64,000 nt of DNA from Peteryoungia aggregata LMG 23059 (lineage in GTDB: Bacteria; Pseudomonadota; Alphaproteobacteria; Rhizobiales; Rhizobiaceae), in NCBI RefSeq assembly GCF_030814435.1, contig NZ_JAUSUW010000017.1, forward strand, positions 1-64,000, read 5' to 3'. The position numbers and the translations under genes were made by a program. Below, in pieces: positions 26,194 to 34,862 of this stretch; positions within the stretch are counted from its first letter, which is position 1, and every line of letters starts with the position of its first letter. Under the pieces are notes generated by a model. It saw only the letters and a list, made by a program, of their open reading frames with translations. It did no database searches and was not told where the DNA came from.

Positions 26194-27210
26194 TTAACGC
26201 ATCCGCCGACCATAGAGCGCCTCGTAGCGCCGGAGCGTTGCAAGGTCCGCCGACACTTCCGTGAAGACAGGAACCAGGCTTTCCGTCAGTTCCGCCCGTT
26301 GCAGCGACTGGCGCGCGGCCCCGTAGAGCTGCGCCGGCAACACACGCCGATAGGTGCGCGCGCATCCGAAACGGCAGGCAAGCGGCGGCATGGTCTTGAT
26401 CGAGCGGCGCGCGATTGTTTCCGCATCCGCCACCACGCGTGCAATCTTCTCGCCGAGTTGCGCCAGATAGCTTTCGCTCGTCGCACCGACCAGAAGACCG
26501 AGCTCATCGCTCGAAGTCCAATAGGCCGTGTCCGTCTTGTCGATCAGGCGATGGGTGAAACGCGCCAGCGTGTTCTTCATGTAGTCTCCGACCTTGGCGA
26601 GACCGACACGGCCAAGGGGTTCCAGCCCCTCGATCCGGCAGAGCATGAGGCTCACGCCGCCTTCCGGTTCCCCGTCGGAAAAGAGCGCTTCGAGCCGCTC
26701 TTCAAGCGCTCCATAGCCCGGCAACCCGAAACTCAGCTGCGCTGTGAGGTGATCCTGGCCGGGCATGTCCTGCGGGACCGGCGCTGCAAGGTTGAACACG
26801 CCCTGAAGCGCTGTGACGCAACGGCCGATCTGCGCATCGAGATCGGCAAGCACCTCGCTCGCACCGCCATGCGCCTCCACCACCGAGACTGTGCCACTTT
26901 CAAGCGTCCGTCGGAACGCTTCGAGCGCACCCAGCGCCGCCTCGCTCGTGGTCTTCAACGCATCGAGCGTCGGGCGTTCGGGCAGAAACCGCTGCGCAAG
27001 CGCCGAGAGCGCCATCTGGCTGACAGGTCTCTGGAGACCAACAAAGGCCTCCCGCAATGCTGGATCGCGACCGTCCAGGACGGCGCAGATCAGCTCGAAA
27101 TTGCGGGGCGTGAGCGCCAGCCGGTTTTTGCCGAGAAAGTCGACGGCCTTCCGGCCGATGATCTCGGCCTCCCTGGCATGGGTCACAGGATGATGAACAG
27201 CCTCTGTCAT
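26194..27210 (-). CDS. GGDEF-related protein with a destroyed active-site motif
   Basis: The 338-residue soluble protein has an N-terminal helical region of the kind seen before GGDEF domains (GRKAVDFLGKNRLALTPRNFELI) and a C-terminal GGDEF-like fold where the motif reads SSDEL in AYWTSSDELGLLVGA. The metal/substrate motif DxDxFKxxND is also missing. It is therefore unlikely to make c-di-GMP and may act as a receptor or partner. The ATG at 27210 was chosen over a GTG three codons upstream because GAAGGTG is properly spaced. Confidence 0.7.
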   Translation of the reverse strand: MTEAVHHPVTHAREAEIIGRKAVDFLGKNRLALTPRNFELICAVLDGRDPALREAFVGLQRPVSQMALSALAQRFLPERPTLDALKTTSEAALGALEAFRRTLESGTVSVVEAHGGASEVLADLDAQIGRCVTALQGVFNLAAPVPQDMPGQDHLTAQLSFGLPGYGALEERLEALFSDGEPEGGVSLMLCRIEGLEPLGRVGLAKVGDYMKNTLARFTHRLIDKTDTAYWTSSDELGLLVGATSESYLAQLGEKIARVVADAETIARRSIKTMPPLACRFGCARTYRRVLPAQLYGAARQSLQRAELTESLVPVFTEVSADLATLRRYEALYGRRMR

Positions 27211-27337
27211 GGAATGCACCTTCGATGGGTGTTCCGGTCATTCAAGGCTACGCCTGAAACGCAAACCCTTCCTTTCGAAGATCGCTAAAATGCACCGTCT
27301 CGTTCGATCGGCGTGAGGACGTCGGCGCGAGGAAAGC

Positions 27338-27760
27338 TCAGCGCGTATATCGCGTGAGGTAGATTCCGACCAGGATCAGCGCCACGCCCGCCAGCTGGCC
27401 GACATGGAACTGCGCCGTTCCCCTAAGGAGGTCGATGAGAAGGCCGGTGATCATCTGGCCGCCGATGATCAAAAGCCCGGAGCGGGCCGCGCCGATCCGC
27501 GGGAAAACATGCGAACTGATCACGACGAAGACGGCGCCGATGACGCCACCGGTCAGGTAGAAGAAAGGGGTTTCGGCAAGCAGCGGCAGCCCGGTCCGAT
27601 GCAGAAAGGCGATGTAGACGCTCAGCAGCAGGAAGCCGACCCAGTGGTTCCAGGCTGAGGCGGTGAACGGCCCGCGGTCCATGGTCAGGCGCCCGTTGAG
27701 CGAGCGGCTCATGCCAACCGCAGCCCCGCCGGCAAGCGCGATGAGAACGGCACCGAACAT
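27338..27760 (-). CDS. YdcZ-type small DMT transporter, second subunit
   Basis: The 140-residue protein has four hydrophobic helices and the DUF606/YdcZ pattern (LNGRLTMDRGPFTASAWNHWVGFLLL). It starts 2 bp after the gene upstream stops. Two such short proteins normally pair to form one transporter. A longer open frame across 28378 continues in this frame, but it is only the shadow of the partner gene. Substrate unknown. Confidence 0.85.
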   Translation of the reverse strand: MFGAVLIALAGGAAVGMSRSLNGRLTMDRGPFTASAWNHWVGFLLLSVYIAFLHRTGLPLLAETPFFYLTGGVIGAVFVVISSHVFPRIGAARSGLLIIGGQMITGLLIDLLRGTAQFHVGQLAGVALILVGIYLTRYTR

Positions 27761-27762
27761 GT

Positions 27763-28227
27763 TCAGCCCCCCTTCGAAAAGATGAGCAGCGCGCTGCCAC
27801 CGATCACACAGATGGTCGCCAGCAGGTCGAAACGGTTCAGCATCCGCTTCGGCGTCCCGAACAGGCCGAACTGGTCGGACACCAGGCCGAACAGGATCTG
27901 CCCGACGAGCAGCAATGACAGACCGCCAGCCAGCGCCAGTTCCGAATTGACCGCGATGGAACTCAGCGCCACCGCGAAAGCCCCCGGCGCACCACCGAGA
28001 TAGGACCAGAACGGCGCCTTGGCACCACTGGCGATCCGCCCAGAACGCTGCGCCAGGACGACATTGGCGATCAGCAGGACGAAGGCGGCAAGGCCTCCGA
28101 CGCCATGCACCACCCAAGAGGCGGTAAAAGGCGTGGTATGGGCCGCAAGTCCGCTGTTGATGGTTACCATCACCGCCAGCAGCGCCCCGGCCAGAACCGC
28201 CCAGAACCAATCGAGATATTTCAGCAT
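27763..28227 (-). CDS. YdcZ-type small DMT transporter, first subunit
   Basis: The 154-residue protein has about five hydrophobic helices; NSGLAAHTTPFTASWVVHGVG aligns with the matching segment of the downstream subunit, so the pair arose by duplication. A two-base gap separates the genes, suggesting translational coupling and heterodimer formation. Confidence 0.85.
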   Translation of the reverse strand: MLKYLDWFWAVLAGALLAVMVTINSGLAAHTTPFTASWVVHGVGGLAAFVLLIANVVLAQRSGRIASGAKAPFWSYLGGAPGAFAVALSSIAVNSELALAGGLSLLLVGQILFGLVSDQFGLFGTPKRMLNRFDLLATICVIGGSALLIFSKGG

Positions 28228-28366
28228 ATCGCTCCGCAGATGTCCGCCACGGACGAGATCCTGTGGCCCGCAGCCACGCCATAGCCGCCTGCCCGCATCG
28301 GCGACAAGCCAATTCGGCAGATGAACCGATCAGCGGCATGAATGTGGCCGGATATGCCTGCAACGC

Positions 28367-28392
28367 GAAACGGGGCATTGCTGCCCCGTTTC
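28367..28392 (-). terminator. Hairpin after the chemoreceptor gene
   Basis: GAAACGGGGCA and TGCCCCGTTTC form an 11-base stem with a four-base loop. It begins 32 bp after the chemoreceptor stop on the minus strand. There is no long T-run. Confidence 0.65.
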
Positions 28393-28423
28393 GTCAGACT
28401 GAAGCCCGAAGGCGAGATCTGTA

Positions 28424-30343
28424 TCAGAACTCCGACCACTCGGCAGCGGCCGCCGCATTGCCCCGGAACGCGTTGGCGACCTTCTGCCCGAGCGCGCGGG
28501 CCGGCGAGGCCTGCGGCGGGCGGGCGGCGGCAGATGGGCCGCGCACGGCCACGGGCGAATGCGCCTGACCGCCGAGGCGGAACTGCCCCAGAAGCTGCAT
28601 CAGCGCGTTCGCCTGCTGGTGAAGCGTGTGGCTTGCCGCCGTCGACTGCTCCACCATGGCCGCATTCTTCTGCGTGCCCTGGTCCATCAGGTTGACCGCC
28701 GAATTGATCTCGGCAAGCCCGGTGGACTGCTCACGCGCCGAGGTGACGATCGCCGCAACGTTCTGGTTGATCTCCTGCACCTCGCGCACGATCGCTTCCA
28801 GCGCCTGCCCCGTTTCTCCGACGAGAGCGACGCCGGTGCGCACCTGATCCCCCGAAGCCGTGATGAGACCCTTGATCTCCTTCGCCGCATGGGCCGAACG
28901 CTGGGCCAGTTCGCGAACCTCCTGTGCGACGACGGCGAAGCCCTTGCCCGCGTCGCCGGCACGTGCCGCTTCGACCCCGGCATTGAGCGCCAGCAGATTG
29001 GTCTGGAACGCGATCTCGTCGATCACGCCGATAATGTTCGAGATCTCGCTCGAAGACTTCTCGATCGCCTGCATGGCCTCGACGGCACGCCGCACGACCT
29101 CGCCGGAGCGTTCGGCACCGACACGCGTCCGTCCGACGAGGGCACCCGCCTCTTCTGCGCGGACCGCGCTGTCCTTGACGGCGGTGGTGACCTGCTCCAG
29201 CGCGGCAGCAGTCTCCTCGACCGAGGCTGCCTGCTGCTCCGTCCGCTTGGCGAGGTCTTCAGAACCCGCAAGCATCTCGCTGGCGCCGGCATCGATCGCC
29301 CGGGCATTCTCGCCAACGGCCTGCATCGCATCACGCAGCCGCTCGACAGAGTGGTTGAAATTGACGCGCAGCGGGTCGAGATGGTCGACAAAGCTCTCGC
29401 GGATCTCGACAGCCAGATCGCCGTCGGAGAGCTTCTGCAGTCCGCCGGCCAAACGCTCGACGGCAAATTGCACGTCGGCGGCCTCACGCGCCCTCTGCTC
29501 CTCGCGCTGCAGGCGCTCGGTGTCGCTCAGGCTGCGGTGTTCCTCGGCCTGCCGTTCAAGCGCCCCGCGCTCGATTGCGTTGTTGCGGAAGACGGCGACG
29601 GCAGCCGCCATGTCGCCGATCTCGTCCCTGCGGTCGGCGAAGGGGATCGCCGCAGCCGTGTCCCCCGATGCAAGCTGCCGCATGGAGTCGGTGATCGCGG
29701 AGATCGGCCTGGCCACCCGGAGGATCGATGCCACGGCAGCGGCAACCGCCATCAGCGCAGCAAGGATCACGGCGGCAAGCGACAGTCGAAGCGCCAGCGT
29801 TGCAGACGCGTCCGCCTCGACACGAACCTCGTCGCCCGCCGCGTGATTAAGGGCAACGATCTCTTTCAGGCTCTGGCCGGCAGCGGCACCGACGGGCACC
29901 ATCGCGGCGATGGTCTCCTTGGCCTTGTAGAGCTTGGAAGACAGCGCCTGCTCGACAAAGCTCTCGTCAAGCGTCTGATACTGGTCAAGTGCCGACTTGA
30001 AGACGTCGAAATGCTCGCGCACACCGGGCAGGCTGATACCGCTCTCGAAGCGGGCAACGGCTGCATCGAGACGATCTCTGGCCACGGCAAGCTCATCGAC
30101 AAGCGCCTGCTTTTCCGCAGCATTGCCGGCGTTGAGGACCATCAGATTGAGCCGGCGCACTTCGCCGAACAGCGAGTCCAGTTCAGCCGTCATCATCGAG
30201 CGGTCAAGGCGCGAACCGAGCGCCTGCATCTGGCCGCTCATGTCGGTGAAGGAACGCACGGCGATTGCCCCCTGGCCCAGGGAAACGACCACCATCAGGC
30301 CGAACAGAAATGGCAGGAGAAACTTGATCTTGAGATTTTTCAC
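28424..30343 (-). CDS. Methyl-accepting chemotaxis protein with CheR-tether pentapeptide
   Basis: The 639-residue receptor has a membrane helix at about 8-30, a periplasmic helical sensor region (to about 190), a second helix (about 185-210), a HAMP domain and a second HAMP-like stretch before the signalling domain. The hairpin tip is [26 protein letters not shown] in part, which binds CheA/CheW. The protein ends EWSEF, matching the xWxxF tail that recruits CheR or CheB. The start is a GTG at 30343. No che genes are in the window. Confidence 0.93.
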   Translation of the reverse strand: MKNLKIKFLLPFLFGLMVVVSLGQGAIAVRSFTDMSGQMQALGSRLDRSMMTAELDSLFGEVRRLNLMVLNAGNAAEKQALVDELAVARDRLDAAVARFESGISLPGVREHFDVFKSALDQYQTLDESFVEQALSSKLYKAKETIAAMVPVGAAAGQSLKEIVALNHAAGDEVRVEADASATLALRLSLAAVILAALMAVAAAVASILRVARPISAITDSMRQLASGDTAAAIPFADRRDEIGDMAAAVAVFRNNAIERGALERQAEEHRSLSDTERLQREEQRAREAADVQFAVERLAGGLQKLSDGDLAVEIRESFVDHLDPLRVNFNHSVERLRDAMQAVGENARAIDAGASEMLAGSEDLAKRTEQQAASVEETAAALEQVTTAVKDSAVRAEEAGALVGRTRVGAERSGEVVRRAVEAMQAIEKSSSEISNIIGVIDEIAFQTNLLALNAGVEAARAGDAGKGFAVVAQEVRELAQRSAHAAKEIKGLITASGDQVRTGVALVGETGQALEAIVREVQEINQNVAAIVTSAREQSTGLAEINSAVNLMDQGTQKNAAMVEQSTAASHTLHQQANALMQLLGQFRLGGQAHSPVAVRGPSAAARPPQASPARALGQKVANAFRGNAAAAAEWSEF

Positions 30344-30525
30344 GAGAGAAATCCGAGCTTGAAAAGGAGGACGAAGGCGGGAAAACCCCGCTGTCCTGCC
30401 TGACAGCCCTGTTCTAACAAACCCTTACACCACCAAGGGCAGATCTGGCCCCTTAGCCCCCTTCTGCACAGGTGAGCACTCCGACACACGCATCGCAGCC
30501 TCAGAACAGCTCGACAAAAAGCGAA

Positions 30526-30545
30526 ATGGGGCATCACTGCCCCAT
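30526..30545 (-). terminator. Hairpin after the second ABC exporter
   Basis: ATGGGGCA and TGCCCCAT pair around TCAC. On the minus strand it lies 39 bp after the exporter stop and is followed by TTCGCTTTTTG. Confidence 0.65.
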
Positions 30546-30584
30546 CTCCCATGTGCTCGATATCCGGCCAGAATGGCCAGAGCC

Positions 30585-32453
30585 TTACTCGGCCGCAGCC
30601 CCTTGCGCCTCGTCCGCGACCTCAGTCTGATCGGCGAGGAAACCACCGGACTGGCGGTTCCACAGATCGGCATAGATGCCGCCATTCGCGACCAGCTGCT
30701 GATGCGTGCCCTCTTCGACGATCCGCCCCTTGTCGAGCACGATCAGCCGGTCCATCTGCGTCAGCGTGGAGAGCCGATGCGCGATTGCAATCACCGTCTT
30801 GTCCTCGATCAGCTTGAACAGGCTTTCCTGGATCGCCGCCTCGACTTCCGAGTCGAGCGCCGACGTCGCTTCGTCGAGCACCAGGATCGGTGCATCCTTG
30901 AGGAAGACGCGGGCAATCGCGATACGCTGCCGCTGGCCGCCCGACAGCTTCACGCCGCGCTCGCCGACATGCGCGTCGAGGCCGCTCCGGCCCTGCATGT
31001 CGGAGAGGGACTGGATGAACTCCCACGCATTGGCCCGCTTCGCCGCCTCAATAACCTCGGCATCGGTGGCCTCCGGCCGGCCATAGGCGATGTTGTCGCG
31101 GATCGACCGGTGCAGGAGCGAGGTGTCCTGCGTGACGACGCCGACAAGCGCCCGCAGGCTGTCCTGGCTGACCGCAGAGATATCCTGGCCATCGACCAGG
31201 ATCTTGCCCTTCTCCAGATCGTAGAAGCGCAGGAGCAGGTTCATCAGCGTCGTCTTGCCCGCACCCGAGCGACCGACCAGACCAACCTTTTCGCCCGCCT
31301 TGATGGTCAGCGAGAAATCCTCGATCACGCCCTTCTGCTTGCCGTAGTGGAAGCGCACGGCGTCATAGACGATCTCGCCCTTCGGCGCGGCCAGCGCCTT
31401 GGCGGCCGGCTTGTCGACGATGTCATGTCCCTTCGTCATCATGCCCATGCCGTCATAGACCGTGCCGATGTTTTCGAAGAGGGCAGCCACTTCCCACATG
31501 ATCCACTGCGACATGCCGTTGATGCGCATGGAAAGACCGATGGCGACCGCGATCGCACCGACCGTGACAGTGCCATTCAGCCAGAACCAGATGCCAAGCG
31601 CCGCGACGAAGAACTGCACCAGCACGTTGTTGATGTCGACGCAGATGTTGAGAAGCGAGATCTGCCGCATCTGCCGGTGAACCGTGCCGAGGAAGGCATC
31701 CATGCCTTCGCGTGCATAGACCTCTTCGCGTCCTGCATGCGAGAACAGCTTCACCGTCGCGATGTTGGTGTAGCTATCGACGATCCGGCCCGTCATCATC
31801 GATCGGGCATCGGCCTGCTCGCTGGAGGATTTGCGCAGCTTCGGGATGAAGTGGCGCAGGATCAGCGCATAGATCGCAAGCCAGACCACAAGCGGTACGC
31901 CGAGCCTCCAGTCGACGGACGCGACCAATGCCAGCATCGAGACGAAGAAGGTCGTTGCATAGATGAAGACGTCGATGATCTTCATGACGCTCTCGCGGAT
32001 GGAGAGCGCCGTCTGCATCACCTTGGTCGAGACGCGACCGGCGAACTCGTTGGCAAAGAAGGTCATCGAGTGACGCAGCAGGAAACGGTGCATTTGCCAG
32101 CGCGCAATCATCGGGAAGTTGCCGGCCAGAACCTGGTGCATGGTGATCGTATGGACCACGCCCAGCACCGGCAGACCGATCAGCAGCAGCGCCGCCATCC
32201 AGGCGAGCGTGTCGCCTTCCGTCTGCAGGAAAGTGGCGCGTTCGGCGGTCGACAACCAGTCCACGATATTGCCGAGGAACTGGTAGAGGAACACTTCGGC
32301 AACGGCGATGAGGCCCGAGCAGAGCCCGAGCAGCGCCAGCCACCAGCCGGCGGGCTTGGTATAGTGCCAGCAGAAGGCGACGAGGCCCTTGGGCGGCAGG
32401 GCCGGCTCATCGGCCGGATACGGATTCAGGCGGTTTTCGAACCACGAGAACAT
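30585..32453 (-). CDS. ABC exporter, fused membrane and ATPase domains (second of two paralogues)
   Basis: The 622-residue half-transporter mirrors the gene at 24215-26086: N-terminal FSWFENRLNPYP, six membrane helices, Walker A GRSGAGKTT, signature LSGGQRQRIAIARVFL, Walker B ILVLDEATSALDSE and IAHRLSTL. All catalytic residues are present. The start at 32453 follows GGAGATTTTCC; an upstream in-frame extension is not conserved in style. It is divergent from trmL. Confidence 0.93.
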   Translation of the reverse strand: MFSWFENRLNPYPADEPALPPKGLVAFCWHYTKPAGWWLALLGLCSGLIAVAEVFLYQFLGNIVDWLSTAERATFLQTEGDTLAWMAALLLIGLPVLGVVHTITMHQVLAGNFPMIARWQMHRFLLRHSMTFFANEFAGRVSTKVMQTALSIRESVMKIIDVFIYATTFFVSMLALVASVDWRLGVPLVVWLAIYALILRHFIPKLRKSSSEQADARSMMTGRIVDSYTNIATVKLFSHAGREEVYAREGMDAFLGTVHRQMRQISLLNICVDINNVLVQFFVAALGIWFWLNGTVTVGAIAVAIGLSMRINGMSQWIMWEVAALFENIGTVYDGMGMMTKGHDIVDKPAAKALAAPKGEIVYDAVRFHYGKQKGVIEDFSLTIKAGEKVGLVGRSGAGKTTLMNLLLRFYDLEKGKILVDGQDISAVSQDSLRALVGVVTQDTSLLHRSIRDNIAYGRPEATDAEVIEAAKRANAWEFIQSLSDMQGRSGLDAHVGERGVKLSGGQRQRIAIARVFLKDAPILVLDEATSALDSEVEAAIQESLFKLIEDKTVIAIAHRLSTLTQMDRLIVLDKGRIVEEGTHQQLVANGGIYADLWNRQSGGFLADQTEVADEAQGAAAE

Positions 32454-32821
32454 GGAAAATCTCCAGAATGGCGCGCAGGCGGCACCGGAAAATGGCAGCG
32501 CTAAAACGCGAATATTCAATGATTGAGGCCGCTTGCGGCAGCAGGATGAATCAGTTTGGGAAAAGAGGCGGAGGTGACGCGCTCAGGCGGCAGCAGCCAG
32601 AAATCGGGGCTGGCGCGAAATACCGAATAGATCCATCGATGGCCCTCCCGCTTTTTTGTGTTTAAGAAGAGCCTTGTTCTATCGGGCAGCCGATGTTTTT
32701 GCCAGCCGGCTTTTGCCGCGAGAGCGACATTCCGGCACAACTGTTGCACGCCGAACACAGGCAGCGTCCTGGCGCCGCACATCGCCTTGAGCCACACCGA
32801 GGGATCGCTTAAGACCCGTCC
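32454..32821. other. Gene-free divergent intergenic region between ABC exporter and trmL
   Basis: No convincing gene is seen in these 368 bases. It must hold the promoters of both divergent genes. A weak candidate for trmL is TTGTGT-N17-CTATCG, near 32658-32686. The sequence is slightly richer in A/T in its middle part. Confidence 0.4.
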
Positions 32822-33286
32822 ATGACCGAGCTCCGCATCGCCCTCTACCAGCCCGACATCCCCGGCAACACCGGCACGATCCTGCGGCTCGCTGCCTGCC
32901 TCGGGCTGAAGGTCGACATCATCGAGCCGGCCGGCTTCGTGCTCTCCGACAAGAACCTGAAACGCGCCGGCATGGATTATCTTGCAAGCGTCGCGATGAC
33001 CCGTCACGTCAACTGGGAGCGTTTCGACGCCTGGCGTCTGGCGGAAGGCCGACGGCTGGTTCTCGCCTCCACAAAGGCCGCCCTGCCCTACATGACCTTC
33101 GACTATGCGCCGAACGACATCCTCCTCTTCGGTCGGGAAAGCGCCGGTGTGCCCGAGCACGTGCATGAAGTAGCCGACCATCGCGTCATCATTCCGATGG
33201 TCGAGGGACAGCGCTCGATCAACGTCGCGATGTCCGCCGCCATGATCACAGGCGAGGCCCTCCGCCAAACCGGCTTTCCGTCCTGA
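32822..33286 (+). CDS. trmL: tRNA (cytidine/uridine-34-2'-O)-methyltransferase
   Basis: The 154-residue SPOUT enzyme methylates the wobble ribose of tRNA-Leu. The family motifs are LYQPDIPGNTGTILRLAAC (N-terminus), LLFGRESAGVPEHV and the knot end RSINVAMSAAMITGEAL. Length is normal. It is monocistronic and divergent from the ABC exporter gene. Confidence 0.95.
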   Translation: MTELRIALYQPDIPGNTGTILRLAACLGLKVDIIEPAGFVLSDKNLKRAGMDYLASVAMTRHVNWERFDAWRLAEGRRLVLASTKAALPYMTFDYAPNDILLFGRESAGVPEHVHEVADHRVIIPMVEGQRSINVAMSAAMITGEALRQTGFPS

Positions 33287-33475
33287 ACATTGAGTTTTCT
33301 GCATCTTCCGCCCCTCGTAACCCGGATGGGCATCCAAGATGCAACCTCAATCGCAGTTGAGGTCAACAGCCTTTTTCGCTTCCCGCATGACGCGTGCGCG
33401 CGCGACCGTTTCGCGCATTGCTTATTTATCCGAAAACCGTTATGTTGCATCGCAGCAAAAATGGGAGATGGAGTC

Positions 33476-34795
33476 ATGTTTGAGACAGCATTCGCCCTGG
33501 GTTTGACCCAGTTCGCCCGTTCCTTGAGCTTTCCCGAGCGCTTGAGCCAGCGCCCGGTCCGAAACGCCGCGCTGGAACCCTGGCGGCTTCGAAACACCGG
33601 CATGGACGCGCTGTATTACGATGTGAAGGCCCTGACGGCTGATGAGGCCTTCTACATCAGCGACAGCCTTGCCTCCGAGGGCCTGATCATGATCGTCCCG
33701 CCAACCGGCGGCGGCATGCTCACGCTCTGCGACAGCGTCGAGGAGTTTCGCCTGCGCGGCGGCAGACAAGTCCGCGCCATGGCGGTGGCAGGGATCGGCG
33801 GATCGGCAATTGGCGCGGCCGCCTTCGCCCGCAATGTCGCCGATGCGATCGACGCACCGGTGGCAGCCGTCGTCTCTGGCTACGGCCTCGGCGACCTCCT
33901 CAACGAGGCCATCGGCGGCGCCTTCCTCTTCGGCTGGCTCGGCCATGTCCGCAGCAATCTCGAGGTGATCGATGATGTCGTCGGCCGCCCCAAGCTCGGC
34001 GCCTACGGCAAGCGCGACGAGGACGCCGACAGCGGCCGCAAGACCGGACTCGACGCCGACACCGTGGCGACACTGCTTGCCGATCCGACGCTGTCCTTCA
34101 CCCTGATCGCCGGCCATTCCCGCGGCAACCGGGTGATTGCAGATGCTCTCTATGCGCTGAAGGACGCCGACAAGGCTCGTCTTGAAACCCTCGCCAACTC
34201 CGCCCGCATCGTCACCTTCGGCGGCCGCATCAAGATGCCGGAGGCTTTCACCGAAGTCATCGACGTCGTCGGCGAACTCGACTGGTTCGGCGAGATCAAC
34301 TCGCGCCCCAAGATCGCGACCGACATCAAGGTGCCCTTCTGCGGTCATTCGACGAACACCGATCTGCCGACCGCCCTGCAGGTGACGAAGATCCTGGAGC
34401 AGATCCTGAGCGGACAGGCCCCCGCCGCCTCGGCTCCTCCAGATGTGGTGGCGGTCGAACCCATTCCAGCGTTCGTCCCCAAGGTCGAAGCAGCGGTACC
34501 GGAACCACAGGCACCGGCAGCAGAACCGGCAGAAGCCGAAGCCGTCCCGGTACTGGTCGAGGCGGCTCCGGACCCGGTCATGATCGAACCTGAACCAGAG
34601 CTTCCGACGGCCCCGTTGCCGGAAGCTCTGGAAACAGCAGAGACGGAGGCGGCACAGGCTGCAGCCGCCGCCATTGCGGAGGAAGTCGCCCCGTCGAAAG
34701 ACGCCGAACCGGCGCCAGAGGTGCAGAAAGCCGCCACGCCGATCATGGTCCCGCTGCCGCGCGGCAAGACCAGGCGCCCCCGGGCCAAGACCTGA
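33476..34795 (+). CDS. GHSRG-motif protein with long acidic Pro/Ala/Glu tail
   Basis: The 439-residue protein has a core (about 1-315) with a lipase-like GHSRG nucleophile elbow in LIAGHSRGNRVIADALYAL, a Gly-rich AVAGIGGSAIGAAAFARN stretch and conserved-looking KVPFCGHSTNTDLP. This suggests an alpha/beta-hydrolase-like fold, although no signal peptide is present. The tail (about 318-425) is almost pure Pro, Ala, Glu and Val, and ends basic (RGKTRRPRAKT). The start at 33476 follows GGGAGATGGAG. No close family is recognised; it may be a polyhydroxyalkanoate- or envelope-associated protein. Confidence 0.7.
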   Translation: MFETAFALGLTQFARSLSFPERLSQRPVRNAALEPWRLRNTGMDALYYDVKALTADEAFYISDSLASEGLIMIVPPTGGGMLTLCDSVEEFRLRGGRQVRAMAVAGIGGSAIGAAAFARNVADAIDAPVAAVVSGYGLGDLLNEAIGGAFLFGWLGHVRSNLEVIDDVVGRPKLGAYGKRDEDADSGRKTGLDADTVATLLADPTLSFTLIAGHSRGNRVIADALYALKDADKARLETLANSARIVTFGGRIKMPEAFTEVIDVVGELDWFGEINSRPKIATDIKVPFCGHSTNTDLPTALQVTKILEQILSGQAPAASAPPDVVAVEPIPAFVPKVEAAVPEPQAPAAEPAEAEAVPVLVEAAPDPVMIEPEPELPTAPLPEALETAETEAAQAAAAAIAEEVAPSKDAEPAPEVQKAATPIMVPLPRGKTRRPRAKT

Positions 34796-34811
34796 AAACC
34801 TGCCGGAGAGC

Positions 34812-34838
34812 AAAAGGCCCGCGCGAAGCGGGCCTTTT
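34812..34838. terminator. Bidirectional terminator between the GHSRG gene and the flagellin gene
   Basis: AAAAGGCCCGC pairs with GCGGGCCTTTT around GCGAA, giving T-runs on both strands. It lies 16 bp after one stop and 24 bp from the other. Confidence 0.9.
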
Positions 34839-34862
34839 CGTTTCCGGCTCAGAGGCTTGGCG

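Noticed and set aside
27338-28378. 346-codon frame covering both YdcZ subunits
   Set aside because: Only its last 140 codons are the real second subunit; the upstream part is a shadow of the first subunit gene.
33344-33363. Inverted repeat ACCTCAA-TCGCAG-TTGAGGT after trmL
   Set aside because: Too far from a T-run for a clear terminator and without a matching second site; left as a curiosity.
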